Shown here one piece after another: positions 26,872-39,500 of a stretch of 64,000 nt of DNA (the stretch's first letter is position 1; each line of letters opens with the position of its first letter). Made by a program: the position numbers and the translations under genes. The notes below the pieces were generated by a model. The model did no database searches. It had not been told where the DNA came from and was given only the letters and a program-made list of their open reading frames with translations. The stretch is taken from the NCBI RefSeq assembly GCF_051020975.1, contig NC_135032.1, forward strand, positions 10,850,001 to 10,914,000, in the 5' to 3' direction. This DNA comes from Osmia lignaria lignaria (Eukaryota > Arthropoda > Insecta > Hymenoptera > Megachilidae).

Positions 26872-28817
26872 TTTTATCTACGAGAAGTTCAGCAGCCTCT
26901 TCATCGGACTCCAACTCCACGAAAGTGGTAGTAGAAGAAGAAGATGAGGACTCGTTGCCGGAGATAACACTAGACGAATTCAAAGAAAGATACAGGCGAC
27001 TGATACCATACATGACCTTCTACGTAGCCAACAATTACATTAATGGACAAACTGTAATGCAATCGCGAGAATCCTCGTCGAAAGACTTCCAAACGAATCA
27101 ATTAGTTCGAAACAATCAACCATACGTCCGAATAAATAATCTACCAAAGGAAGGTACCAACTATCGCGTGAACCAAGAAAAGAAATTCATCCCTTCCGTG
27201 CAGTTTGATCCTCGCGACGTGGGTGGCGACAACGACTACTTCACCCCCGTGAAATACACGTCTAAATACGCTTACGAGGATTATTCTGTACCCTATCATC
27301 TGTATCAAGATCAAAAAGCATCCTACCCAGAAATAACAACGGCATCCAGCCAGATCGCACGAAAGGAGAACAGGTACTACGCAAACGTGAGACCATTACG
27401 ACCTTACACGACAAATGGCAGAGATCACTTGCCGAGGAAACAACCGGCTAAACCGATACACGCTAACGTTCAAGACGAGTACGTGCTAGATTATAATGTC
27501 AGGCCAACCGGTAATCCCGCCATTAATTACCCGGTTAAAGACATCCAAGGACATCGACACGTCCCACCCACCTACCCCGATGTACAAACACTGGAACCAT
27601 TACCAGAGGAGAAACAACCCCCGGTGTTATCTCAACCGCGAAATCCGAACGTGAATCTACAGCAGATTGTAGAAAGCTTTCTGCTGAGCGAAAGATTACC
27701 AGAGATGTTGAATAAGGACAACCTGGATAACAGTCTGAGGACTTTAGTCGAGATACTAAATATTCTTCATAATACAAAGAAAGAGGAGCTGCCTCAGATT
27801 CAGGCACCTCCTATGATACCTCCTCCAAGATTGCCACAGAAGGTACATAATTATAAGCCACGACCTCAAACGAGGCCTAAAGTGATAACTGAGAGTAGGT
27901 TCCAGGCGACGCCGAATCCTCTCTACCTAACTGATGATCCTGATCGTTATAAAGCCACCAAGTTATCGTACGAAGAGGAAGAGAAGCCTAAACATTCTCA
28001 ACAGAATTATAATACCAATGGTTTGATTAATAATAAAGTGGTGGAATATTATATTCCAGTGGTTCAGGAGATTCCGAGTAAAGAGAAAGAAATGTTTGTA
28101 TCAACAATTAGGCCTCAGACTGATGGAGGTCCTATTGATCATTCTTATGCTATCACAGAGGATCTCAGTGATGATGTTATGCAGGAGGAGAGATTCACTT
28201 TGCCATCAGTTGTTACTGATAGTCCAAGTTATGGTTACACACAGCCTAATGAAATTCCCAGCTCGCAGAAAACTAGCCCGCAGATAAAATATGGAGCTAC
28301 CAGAGGGAAGGCTAATGTCGATTATCCGGCATATTCTAATATACCGGTTACGAGTTTCAGTTGCAAACAGCAGAGGTATAAGGGATTCTTTGGTGATCCA
28401 GAAACTGGATGCCAGGTAAGCTACCAGCTTGATTTGCTCAAATAGGAAAATTTAATGAAATTTTTATGATTTTGATTGCAGGTATGGCACTACTGCGACC
28501 TCAACGGTGGTAAATCATCATTTTTATGCCCGAATGGCACCATATTCAGTCAGGTAGCATTAACCTGCGACTGGTGGTTCAATGTGAAATGCGAAACAAC
28601 GACTCAATTATACGTACTGAACGAACGACTGTATAAATATATTCTACCGGTAATGCCAAAGTTCCCGGAAGACTTCACCGGGCCGGAAGTCGATCGTTAC
28701 TTGGAGCTCAAGTTCAAAGAGATGGAAGCAAAATTGAAGGAGAAGAAATTAAAGAAGCAGCAAGAAGAGAAGGAAAAGCAAAAAGATAAATCGCAAACCT
28801 CGAAAGAGAATGAATAA
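26872..28817 (+). CDS. Secreted chitin-binding protein, CPAP1 type (3' exons)
   Basis: Two exons are visible: 26,872-28,415 and 28,482-28,817, joined across a 66-bp GT..AG intron in phase 0. The first begins at a TTAG acceptor (phase 2 continuation), so at least one upstream exon, presumably with the signal peptide, is missing. About 625 residues remain. The N-terminal part has an acidic run and a helical stretch (DEFKERYRRLIPYM). Then follows a long Pro/Tyr/Gln-rich linker of low complexity. The C-terminal part carries one peritrophin-A (CBM14) domain with six cysteines between nucleotides 28,362 and 28,592, including GCQVWHYCDLNG and FLCPNGTIF. It ends in a Lys/Glu-rich tail. A single CBM14 domain with long linkers is the CPAP1 layout; such proteins bind chitin in cuticle or tracheal matrix. 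Which CPAP1 member it is cannot be said. An AATAAA lies at 29,317. The gene converges with the minus-strand TRIM-like gene. Confidence 0.88.
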
Positions 28818-29533
28818 TTGATTTATCTAGGGTGTAGTTAAATTATTGTACAATTGTTGCCATTATTTGTTATATAAATAGCAACAAACTTATTGTAGGG
28901 TGTGCTTGCTGCATCAGTGTATGTAGAGTAACTTTTAGAAAACTCAAAAATGTGCAATATTTTTATATTATAGGTTTGAGTGTGATTTTTTTTGTATTTA
29001 ATACGCTATAAGGATAATTTGACGAAATTTGTTTATAAGTTAAAAGAAAAAATCAAATTGTATCACCGAGATATTATGCAAGTGTGACACTGAATTTAAT
29101 TATTTCGCATAGAACAGTTAGAAATGCCAGAATCAAGCAAGTATAAAATAACTGATAATTATCAGTAAGTATTTTGTTTACCTCTAGTCATATTTGTACT
29201 GTTTACTTATTTATATCCAAATGTTGTATACATGCATATATTGTAAAGGACACTAATGGTCGTCTTTATGCATATCACATATACAATATAATATCATTCA
29301 TAAAGTCAAACTTGAAAATAAATTAACTGAAAATTTTCTGATCGAAAACAAAATGATTTATAATCGTTTGAACTATGTGTTGCGATAATTAATCTTTTAA
29401 TTTTTAACTTGTGCTGTTACATATGTTAATCAAATTTATTTATTTTTAATTTTACAGTATACTTGTTATTGTATATGCAATATGGCAATCATGCTTTTCC
29501 ATAATAAAGATACAAATTTCAGTAAAGACTTAC

Positions 29534-31017
29534 CTTTTGCGCCTGACGAATCCTCTGCAGATTCTCGGTCACACACTTGGACACGTCGAAGAATTTTGGC
29601 AGCAGCACTTTGTTCTAAGAAACATAAAAATAAAAACATATTATTTCTCTTAAATGATACGTTAATAGAGCTTCGATTCTCAATTGTTTAAAATACAAAC
29701 CTTCTCTAATAATGTCTTGTAATTATGTTTCTTGTGTAAGTGTAGCAGACAGTGTGAACACCCAGCCACTTCGCAATCTTCACAATAGTATCCTAATGGT
29801 TCTGTACATTCCTCTGAACAAGTATTTTGTACAGAGAAACAATTATCGTTGCTGCTGTCTGTCAGTATAATTTTTGTATGGCTTTGTAATGCCTTTCCAT
29901 GAATCTGGCAAAACATATATTTTGCATTCAATATATTTTTATTATAATAATTTGTAGGAATTTTATATTTATTTTTATTTCATACATATTACAATCATAA
30001 TTAAAACATAGTTGACATTGTATTTTCAGTGAAAAAAAGCTAAGCATACATGAAAATATGTAACAGTTATAGCAGAAACATACCTTTGAATAGCAAAGAA
30101 TGCAAAATAATGCATTGCATTGTGGACATTTTATTGATGCTTGAATACCACATTCATGACAGAGATCTGAAAATGAACAACAATTGTTTTATTTTAACTG
30201 AAAAAATTACTCCAACTATGTAGTTCCTTATCTGCTACAAACCTCGTATGGATTGTTTTGCTTTTGACTTGGAACTGATTGACTTGGAAAAAGATATATC
30301 ACAATCATCTGTTTGAACCGATCGATTATGAGATATGACCATTAATCCAAGGACATACATGTTCAGAGGTAAAGATACCTTCTGATCATCGTCAAGTTGT
30401 GAAACGGTATTGCATAAAGGACAAGGTTCGCGAATGGATAATTTTGCACATTTATTACACATGACATGCCCACATTCCAATAGCAAAGGAACTAATCCAC
30501 GCATAGGTACAAATTCTGAAACAGATGAAAGAAATAACATTTCTAAATATTCCTTTTTGAATGTTATTTATTTCATGAATAAATACATGTAACCCTGTAT
30601 CATATAAGCAACATTGATTTATAAACACACATTATTCTAACCTCTATAAATTCATATTCATGTACTTTACATTTAATAATAAAATCAACGTGCAATCTAA
30701 TAATTTCTCGCACACGTGTTCAAATACTCTGAATGTTAATTCACGTGTATAAAATTATATGAAAAAAAAAGAAATTTACAGAGAATAATATTTTAAACGA
30801 TTCTATTAAATCTTATAAGTTAGTATTTCTGTGATCAACGATTAAGAATAAATAACGAAATCTTAAGAAGCCGGTACGCAGTTCAAAAAATTCGATTACC
30901 TTGTAAAAAAAACTGGTGTTTGCAATATGTACATGGAACGTTTCGAAGTTTTGTCGTAGGAGAACTGTAATAACGCGAACACTTGCTATCGTCTCGTAAG
31001 GCAATCATTTTGTTCAT
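29534..31017 (-). CDS. TRIM-like RING/double B-box protein (3' end unresolved)
   Basis: Rebuilt from five phase-consistent exons on the minus strand: 31,017-30,900 (ATG), 30,515-30,243, 30,166-30,084, 29,904-29,701 and 29,614-29,534, together 253 codons. Every junction has GT and AG and keeps the frame. The RING finger spans the first junction: PCTYC comes from exon 1, then ECGHVMCNKC and CPLC from exon 2. Next is a B-box 1 pattern (C-x2-C-x7-C-x2-C-x4-C-x2-C-x4-H-x6-H, starting LCHECG) in exons 3-4, then a B-box 2-like pattern (YYCEDC, CSHCLLHLHKKH) in exon 4. Exon 5 (NKVLLPKFFDVSKCVTENL) looks like the start of the helical region that follows B-boxes in TRIM ubiquitin ligases. An in-frame stop precedes the ATG. 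A strong donor (GTAAGT) follows 29,534. One phase-compatible terminal exon candidate is 29,413-29,306 (35 codons then TGA), but its composition is poor. Family member not identified. Confidence 0.8.
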
Positions 31018-31120
31018 CAAAAACTGATCATTCGTACAATTACGTCTTTAAACGCGCACTATTCGTGACTTAATAATGTTTGAAGTTTACACGCCAAGAC
31101 ACGACCACGCGGAAACGCAA

Positions 31121-31131
31121 GCATCCAATAG
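31121..31131 (-). promoter_or_regulatory. CCAAT box upstream of the TRIM-like gene
   Basis: A CCAAT (plus strand, 31,124-31,128; ATTGG on the minus strand) lies about 110 bp upstream of the ATG at 31,017, a plausible proximal promoter position. If transcription starts here, the possible leader exons further upstream belong to another transcript start. Confidence 0.3.
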
Positions 31132-31312
31132 CAGACATTTGAATGGGATGCTTAGTGCCGGTAGGGGTCACAGATGCTACATATTCGCATATAAATTCTT
31201 GAGTGGTAAATTTAAATACTTATTACACAGTAAATAGACTAAATTTATAAAAATTTTTATATAATAGAAGACATAAATGAGATATGTATTTTATTTTATT
31301 AAATATACGTAC

Positions 31313-31660
31313 CTTAACAACACGTGATTGTATAGTACTGCAGTAGTCAATTTCCAATATCTGAAAATTCAAATTTATAAAGCATTTTATGAGAACCTGT
31401 AACATATTAAAATCTAATTCCTTAAAAATGAATTTAATTATAAATTAATCTGTTCACACGCGTTCTTTATAAGTTAAGGTAAGATGTACTACAATAATTT
31501 AAACGTTGTGTACATTAAAGTATTTATAACTTATGAAATGACTCCATTTTATTTTAAACCTTATAAATTAAAAAGAATATTAATAATATGTAATTTACCG
31601 AATGGAATAGGTTGAGTTTGGAGATATTTCAGAACCAAGTAGAATGATTCTACGCATCAA
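31313..31660 (-). other. Possible leader exons of the TRIM-like gene
   Basis: On the minus strand a 48-bp segment (31,360-31,313) is bordered by TTTTCAG and GTACGT. Further upstream a second segment ends in a donor (CCATTCG|GTAAAT) at 31,599. Together they look like small 5' exons between the E-box promoter at 31.7 kb and the TRIM-like coding start. The upstream segment contains a short open frame (MRRIILLGSEIS) that would be a uORF. Transcript evidence would be needed; they could be chance splice signals. Confidence 0.28.
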
Positions 31661-31724
31661 AAATGGCGTCAACGAGTCTACTTTCAAACTGCTTTCCCGC
31701 TAGAAGGTCTATAAGCTTCCACAG

Positions 31725-31772
31725 ATCACGTGATCGGTATCTGTAAAACCGGCGCAATTACAGTCACGTGAC
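31725..31772. promoter_or_regulatory. Two E-box palindromes, likely promoter region
   Basis: ATCACGTGAT (31,725-31,734) and GTCACGTGAC (31,763-31,772) are both perfect palindromes around CACGTG, with centres 38 bp apart. GTCACGTGAC is the core recognised by bHLH-zip factors of the USF/MITF-TFE type. The surrounding 150 bp is locally CpG-containing (CCGGCGCAATT) in an AT-rich context. It is upstream of the minus-strand TRIM-like gene and could also serve a plus-strand transcript. Confidence 0.45.
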
Positions 31773-33040
31773 TATGAGCAATTCGCGATCTTCAGGATAG
31801 ATGCCGCAACAATCTTAAACGTCGTAGAATTTGGCAAAAACATAAAAAGCTGTATGGATAAACGGTGAAGTTATATTGGGTCCATTGGATTCTAGGCGCG
31901 GTCATAAGTAAAGATCCGTTATGATCCCACCCAACTCGATCGTTCTAGTGAGCAAGAGTATCCTGAACCTCGATCGCCATGTTCTAGTACTGTAATATAG
32001 AAAAACAATCCTGGAATGTTTCGTGTTCGTCGAATAAAAATTACGCAGAAAAACAAATAAGTGATACATGGAAAGGACACTTTTACCTTATGACGCATTG
32101 TGTGTCATCATAAGTATAAGTATTTGCAAATTGTATACAGATAAGGATATAACAAAAATGGATTATTTCTGACCATTCCCTTAAGAGCTCGTCATTGTTT
32201 AGAGAGTATAGATAGAAAATTCGATCTACAGTCCAGAGTCTATTTTCAGTGTTTATATAGCAGATATAATCCGTTTTACGCACCCAAAGTCTGTTACTCG
32301 GATTTCCAACATGGAGATACTGACCAATAACCAAGTTCATGGATCATTTTCTTTATGAATTATAAGGCTCTGTTATTTCGAGACTAGTTTCTACTAGCTT
32401 CACCAGCAAAAATTCCATCAAGCAACATTTAATTACAAATTCCATTAGATTAGATTCTCACGATAAAACATGTCCGTCATCGTTGAAAACAATCGTTCTT
32501 TTTATTTCGCGTGCCTTAATTTCCCCGATGCAGCATTACCGTCGACTGTATCAGAAATAATTGCAAAGACCGTTCGAAGAGTGGCTCGGAACGAAATTAC
32601 CCGCGATCACAGTCGGTGATAATTTCAGTTTTCATCTTTACGTAATCGGTAGGATCGCAACTGGGGAATACGATTCCGGATCCCCAATCCTGGTTCTGTT
32701 TTTGCTTCTAGAACTTTTGGGAATCTCTGGCATTGAACGTGTTGATTATTGACATTTTCTTTTATACAGTTTCGAGGCTAATCCGAGTAGTTGAAAAAGT
32801 CTTCGAATTCTGAGATTGTAAATAATGTCCAGGAGCGTACCTCCTAGGCCGCGACCCACAGGTTGCATAGGCGAAGGCAAGACGAAAGAGGAAGCGAGAT
32901 ATCGGATTTAGGCCGTCTCTCGAAACAACAGTATGTATAGTAACATAGAACGGTGCGGTCTCTGGACTAGGCAAGCTGAGCGAAAGAGCTGTGGCAAGGT
33001 CTAGGCTGGCTGGTATTCAAGGTCGCGTGCACAGCGCAAA
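31773..33040. other. Non-coding stretch
   Basis: No gene is supported. An 85-codon minus-strand frame at 32,083-32,340 starts with ATG but has no recognisable domain or splice context and is not called. Confidence 0.5.
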
Positions 33041-33330
33041 AGCCCCCGGATCTATCCCCGCCCCAGATTTCTAGCGCCCTTTACCTCTTTCCCTCCTGTC
33101 GCTCTGTCTTTCGTCCGTGCACATTTCACCGACACCTCTCTCTTTCTCATACTCTCGTCGTCTCGCTTCTTCCCAGCGAAATCGTAGCTTTTTCTCTCTT
33201 CTTCCTGGGTGAGCTCACTTCCCGTAGCTCTCCCAAGCTCCCGTCTCGTTTCCTCCTCGACGCTACGTCTTTTTACGGCTCTCTTTCTCTTTCTATCTCG
33301 TCCTTTTCCGCGTGCAACATCGATTTACCA
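33041..33330 (+). promoter_or_regulatory. Pyrimidine-rich CpG-containing promoter-like island
   Basis: The plus strand is rich in CTCTC/CCTCTTT words with frequent CpG, unlike the AT-rich flanks. It directly precedes a plausible signal-peptide exon at 33,434. Polypyrimidine-rich leaders of this kind are common before insect first exons. Inference only. Confidence 0.3.
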
Positions 33331-33433
33331 TAAAAATTCCCCGAGCTCAACTCTATCGCTCGTCCATTACTTCCTGACTGGTGTTCCGGTGGCTGTCGCT
33401 ACCGAATTCGCCGGTGTAATACGCAACAAAAGT

Positions 33434-33520
33434 ATGATCGATCCGCGGAATAATTCAACGGTAAGCGTGGCTCGGTTGGCGTTGCTTGCGCTCGCTTATT
33501 TACATGCCTCGTGCATCCAG
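33434..33520 (+). CDS. Candidate first exon with a signal peptide
   Basis: From ATG at 33,434 the peptide reads MIDPRNNSTVSV and then ARLALLALAYLHASC, an excellent hydrophobic signal-sequence core with an Ala/Ser/Cys cleavage-like region. It ends ATCCAG|GTACAA at 33,520 in phase 0 (29 codons). This would be the first exon of a secreted protein whose other exons are not recognised here. A stronger donor (AACG|GTAAGC) at 33,460 would end the exon after nine codons and make the hydrophobic stretch intronic, so the call is tentative. The frame stays open to 33,805 but then loses protein character. Confidence 0.3.
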
Positions 33521-36500
33521 GTACAACGGCCACGTATACTATTGCCGTGGCGCGCGCTAGACGAAGAGGAAGAAGGATGTTATGCGCGTACGTATGTAGT
33601 TAGACGGGGAGTCAAGAAACGGAATTTCTTGTTCCGCGGGAACGAATTGTTCGAGTGCACCAGCTACCTTGCAGCTCGAGCATCCTCCGATGAGATAATT
33701 ACAAGAGACAGAATAGGCGGATGTTTGTGGCGGAAAAAGGATAGTAATACTTTCCTAGATAGTGACGAGTATACATATGTTTTATTTATGCGAAGTTCGA
33801 GCTAGTTTAAGGTGAATTATCAAGCTGTACGTATGCAAACACCGTATCCAGTGAGAGGAGATCAAGTTCAATGGGAATTCATGAATGTTAATCGATTCGA
33901 TACTCGAGCTAGCTGGTGCCGAATAGTAATCGTAAAGATAAACACTGTTCTCGGTCTATGTGTTTGCGAAACACTTGTTAATATCGTGAACTTACTGATC
34001 GATACAGAATTCAGAAATACGGCTAATCGAGCCTTTTGGGAGTAATAATATTCGAATCTTATCGCGTGCGCCCGATGATTTCTAATCCCCCAAAGCAAGC
34101 GGTAATCAGCTCACGCGATAGCGAAGAACAGTTGCTTCGACAATTATCGTGCAACTTTTCTAACATGATTCCATCGGAAGATAACAAATCTGAAAAATTG
34201 CCAAAGACCCGCAGTACAAATTGCTTTATGCTCGACGCTTTGACTGGGGGACTATATTTCCTATGCAAGGCAACTAGTCGGAGACGAACTGATTAGATTT
34301 CTAGAATTTCAGGTAATTGTGTTAAATCAAAATTCACGCTGCATATTGCTCGAGAAATCGATAAACCTTTGATTATCAAACAAATTGGATTTTTAATCAA
34401 TGATTAAAGAGGTTAACGTAATGGCCGCCATTATAGTCATCCATGACTGGAGCTATGAACTTAATTTAGTCAAATAATTAAGAAATTAAAGAAATTAACA
34501 CTAGGACTATTAAATCAGTCAAAATAACTGGTTTCTGGAAAACAAGCGTACATCAAACGTCGGTAATTCTAATTTTAATATCATACTAGTTACACGAAGT
34601 AGCCAGTGGAATACAATTGCATCCTGAATAACAGCGATTAGAATGCTCTGTGCCACAACTGGTCGTTTCCACTGTGCCAGTCAACGTGTTAATAATTCAT
34701 AATACAGTGTGCCGTAGAAGATACAGCTATTTCTGCTGTATTCTTCCTGTTAACAGCGCCGCCATTAAATATAAGCGCCATTTTGTTGATGTTCGCCATC
34801 ACGATAATCATTTCTTTGACTCCTAGAGGGCCAATGACCCTAACCCTGAAATTCTTTCAACAAAAGAATGTTAAACTTCGGATTTTTTCGAGTGATCTTG
34901 GATTTTATCACGTAACTTTCCATAATATCCGAAACCGTTTCAGACGTTGCTCGTCTTTTTTCTCCTGCACCGTTCGGCGTCCGCTCGTATGCTCGCGAGC
35001 CAGCCAGACGTCTGCTTGTCCCGTTCGTTATTTCGTGAATAAATAATTGAACGAACATGCGCGAGCGTGCGAAAGCACGATGAAAATTTCAAATCGACGG
35101 CTTTTCGCCCGTTCACTGCTTCAAAATTATTCATCGATCTCTTTCTCGACGCCTGGACTATTCCGCTGGTTCACGGCTCTTTCCTTTTCCTCTCTGTCGT
35201 TCTCAGGTACCTCCTCGTCGTCGGGAAGCGTCAACGAGTCCTGCGACAAGGAATTCCGTGCTCGCGCAGCTACGATATTAGCCCGGTCGGAAACCTCGTT
35301 TCAGCTCGCACCTTTTGCCTCTCTGAAGCCTGCTCTCGCCGTGTTACAGGACTCGTTTCGCGGCTGTAAAACGCGTCTATGTATGGGTTTCTTTCAGTAT
35401 AACGGCGAGCAGGGAAACAGCCAGTGAATCTCCATCGCGTAGAATCTAATCTGGGTCAATGGAATTGAGTTCAGAAGCGAGTCTGCTTATCGTGGACACT
35501 GCGGACAGGGAGTATGCTTTAGGGAACTGATGGTTTCGTTTTAATTTATTCTACCATCATCACTGTAAATATGAAATAAAATTTCCAAGATTGAAGCCTG
35601 ACACATGGCTGGGTGTAACTAATTTCATATCGCCATTTCGCGGGTCGAATTCAAACGAGCTCCCCGTCCCGTTGCGTTACCATTAGCTGTCTGTATAAAC
35701 CGTGGTGACGTTTCCCAGTGAATTTCAGCCGACATTCAGCCGGTTGTGTTTTAATATCGCGGCATTCGCGTTCGCGCGTCCACCTGTGTGCACGCTTGAA
35801 ATTCATTTCACGAAACGCAGCGTCGAGTTCGAAAAAAGGAAATAAAAATAGGGGAAAAAAGGACGACGCGGCGTATCGTTGGCGACATTTTCAACGGCAG
35901 GTCGCGTTACACAAGCGCGTGGAATTACAATATCGGATTTCATTTTCCGTCATAGGACGAGATCTCACGGAGAAAGAGACGAGCTCCGAGTGAAATTCGT
36001 CGGACGGCGAACGGTTTCGCGCGTTCACCGCTTCGCTTGTCCTCCTTTGGAACCGCTGCGCGACGTTTATCCTGCAGCTGGGAAGAAGGAAAGAATTATG
36101 TCAGGATGCTTTCTTTCTGTATACTGGAAATTCAACCACCAATCTATCGCGATAAAACAGAAGAGGGGTGGTTTTTCAAGGTAGAGGGTGACTTGCAGTG
36201 GTACTATCTTGAGTAGGGTGATTCTGTATGCAAGAAAGTAGATATTTTTATATGAGGTTCCATTTTAGAAAAAATTAAGTACACTTGATGAAGTTTTAGA
36301 TAAGTAAAAATTTCTCCCAGTATCTAAAATGCTAAAGTTGAAAATGGGGTGATTTGATTTGTAAAAAGAATGAAAGATTTCATATAAAATTTTTCTGCAT
36401 GGAACATCATTTAAAAAAAAAATTAAAATACCTTAACGAGCTGCTTCTACTAAATTTCCTACCTAATTGTACATTTCAGGCACAGGGACTTTGGGTACAG

Positions 36501-39500
36501 AATGATTTGAAATATTGATCTATGGTCGTTACAGATGTTGTCATCGGAATCATATTCCACTCGTTATTTTGCTCACGCGTTATTTCAATATTTTCTGCAG
36601 AATCACGATCTCTACCTCAATCGTACAAACATGTTTTCGAAACTACCATTTCTTCCAACCAGTTCACGGTAACAACCCTTCGCGAACCGTATTTACACTT
36701 TCTATATCCCAAAACTTCAATTTCCTTAACGCATTGAAATTCACTGATACATCTTTGTTAAATCCTTCACGCCTCTTCTCGATTAATCAATTATTCATAG
36801 CGTCGGTTGTATTGAATGGAAGAATTCCATCATCGACGACGATCGTTTAATTTTAAATTGCCTCTTGTTCGTCGTCCTTCTCCAGGACTGTAATGACCTT
36901 CATATCTTAGCACGGAGTTCTGTTATTTGGGTCAACGGCGATGCACGTACAAGCGTGTAAATTCCTCGTTCACAGGACGAAGAGCGACAATAAAAGCAGG
37001 TGGGCAACTTCTGGCTGAGTCGGCTGGCTGAATTCCACCGGAATTTCCGTGCCTTCCCCAACGGGTAATAACGAGGATTCGGCCTCGTTTATCACCACTT
37101 GTAGCTTTACCCCATCGTAGTCCTGACCAACCGAATCTTTTCCTCTCGCTCTTCTGCACGAAAGAAGAAGGTGACTGTCTCATTTCCCACTCAGCCGCTT
37201 TATCCGGCCTCCGACTCCGCACGTGACCTCTTACAACCCCTTATTTAGCAGACCGTTCTCGCTGTTATCGTTTTTACCATGTTCCTTCCGTCCTCCCTGC
37301 CTAGACCTTCAGACACTGACAAACGTGAGCACATCAAATAAAGCTTACTCTCTAACCACGTGTTACTTCAGGTTTTTCAGAACATTGAGTAATATAGTCG
37401 TCTGGCATGCGATTCCAGGTGCCATTTTTTGAAGATCCATTAACATTTGTGGAATGTTTAAATTTTTCATATATTCATATGATTTGGTAGGTTTTAGCAA
37501 GTTCATTGCTGAAGTGAAAGTGGACATATTGAATTTCTAATAGAATTTCAATAGAATTTTCAAATTTAGGCTTTTAATTTATTGTTTCTTATTAGTAATG
37601 TTATTTACAATTTTTTAGCAATGAATGTGTTGAAGTTATACCCAGCAATGTTTTCTTCAGATATGGGGGTAGTTACCCTTCTGCAAACTCCTAAGTAAAA
37701 TGGCAGGAAAATCTTAAAACTTTTGTAACTACCTAACTAAAAATTTGTTATATTCATTTTAAGCCATCCTGTATATACGAATGCATTCTTAGGCAAGGAC
37801 TTTCTAGAAAGTAGGTAGGTATCTCCACAATGTAAAGTGAAATTTCAACAGTGTTCCACTAACGTCTCTTTAACAGCTGCGTTATAATTGGTACCGAGCA
37901 TACAACTGCAGAAGTAGAACAACAGTGCTCGTAGAACTGTATTCTTCTCTAAACGTTTAATTAATTTACATACTAATTGTTTTTTAATCCTGTTGTTTCA
38001 ACGAACAGTTTCTAAACGATCATGAAATTAGATTAAGTCAACGTCACGAAACGTAACTTTCACCTAAAATCTTTCCATCGATCTTTGACACAGCGAGATA
38101 CACTTGGCGATAAGAGTGACGTTTATGGAGGCAGTAGCCATACTGATTAACTGGTTGAGTATTAATCTTCTGATCGGAACAGAGAACGAACGTGGTCGTT
38201 GACAGGCTGCACGTGGCATGGAAGATTTAACAATAAATACCACCTGTCTATTAAAAGAATAATTAGTAGATTACTGTGTTATTAACACGTGGAGACAGCT
38301 ATCTGCTAGACTACGTTTCCTTACAAATTGGGTGCCATATGAAATATTATAGATTTATTTTTATCTTGATTAGTTGAATCTTGATTAATCAGATATTGCT
38401 GAAAAAGTGGTCATCACAAGAGCTGATTAATATCAATTGGACATTTGCATAAAAATTATGGTAACTTCCTTGACTTTTAGGGCACATCCTCATCACTTTT
38501 CAAATGTTAACATTGCACCACTATTGTAAAAGAATTCAGGCTGATTGTAAGCTGAAATTAGTGGGTATTCATGAAGAAATGTCTCAGGACCACTCAGGAT
38601 TGATTGTGGTACTTCTTCCTCAAAATGATTAGGATACATAGATTAAAAATCGAAGAGGAACGAGGAGACGAACAACTTCACTTTCCATCACGATTTCTCG
38701 CCACCTGAAGATTCAGGTTGACCCGTTGATTGCACGAAATCTGTTCGAAAGAGCAAAATACGAGGGTTGCACACGCCGAGAAAGAGGGCCAAGTGGTCGA
38801 TAGAGTTCCACCACGCTCTTTCCACTATTCCTCTTCTCATCCCCCTTTCGGTTGGTCCTCCTTTCCACTCGTTCCGGCGAACTCACCCCAGTTTTCATGC
38901 GAACGACGGATCGTGCTTCGCTTTCTTCACAGTTTAACGCAGCATCCGTACGAGTTCGTAGCGAAACCTGCTCTCCCATGCAACCGTACCAGCCACATTG
39001 TCGACGACAACAATGACGGCGACTTGTTTTTCTTCCTCTCCGTCTGTCTACCTTCTCCCTTTCAGCCTTTCTTCCTGCTCGCTCCCGACGCCGGGAAAAT
39101 GTAGGTTTCACCCTTCGAGGGAAGGTGCGCTGGGCAGGAAAATTTTCTACTTTATAAACGACCAGCTAACGTGGCACAGAAACGAGAATGTAGGGCTTGC
39201 AAGGTTTTAAAGCATTAATTGTTACATGGTAGTATTCAATTCTGAGACTTTGATTCTTCATGGTTTTAGGGGTAGCTCACTGTTTGTCCTCTGAATTTCA
39301 AAAGCAAAATGAAAATCATCAAGTTAGATTAGAGCAATCTCTGCCTATGAAGATACCAGTCAAGAAATCATCAAATATCTTTAAATTCTTCTCAAATTAC
39401 CAAATGAAACGTTTCAAATATTGTCAGTTCAGTCAAGAAGTCGAGTAAAACCCTGAAGAACTATCCTCCTCATCTTCAACTGAGAATCTTCCAAAGGCTC

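Noticed and set aside
27535..27807. 90-codon minus-strand frame inside the chitin-binding exon
   Set aside because: Antisense shadow of a clearly coding exon.
32083..32340. 85-codon minus-strand frame starting with ATG
   Set aside because: Composition is passable but no domain, partner exon or promoter supports it.
33209..33805. 198-codon open frame on the plus strand
   Set aside because: Starts at GTG inside a pyrimidine-rich leader. Only the part from ATG 33,434 to the donor at 33,520 looks protein-like, so only that was listed.
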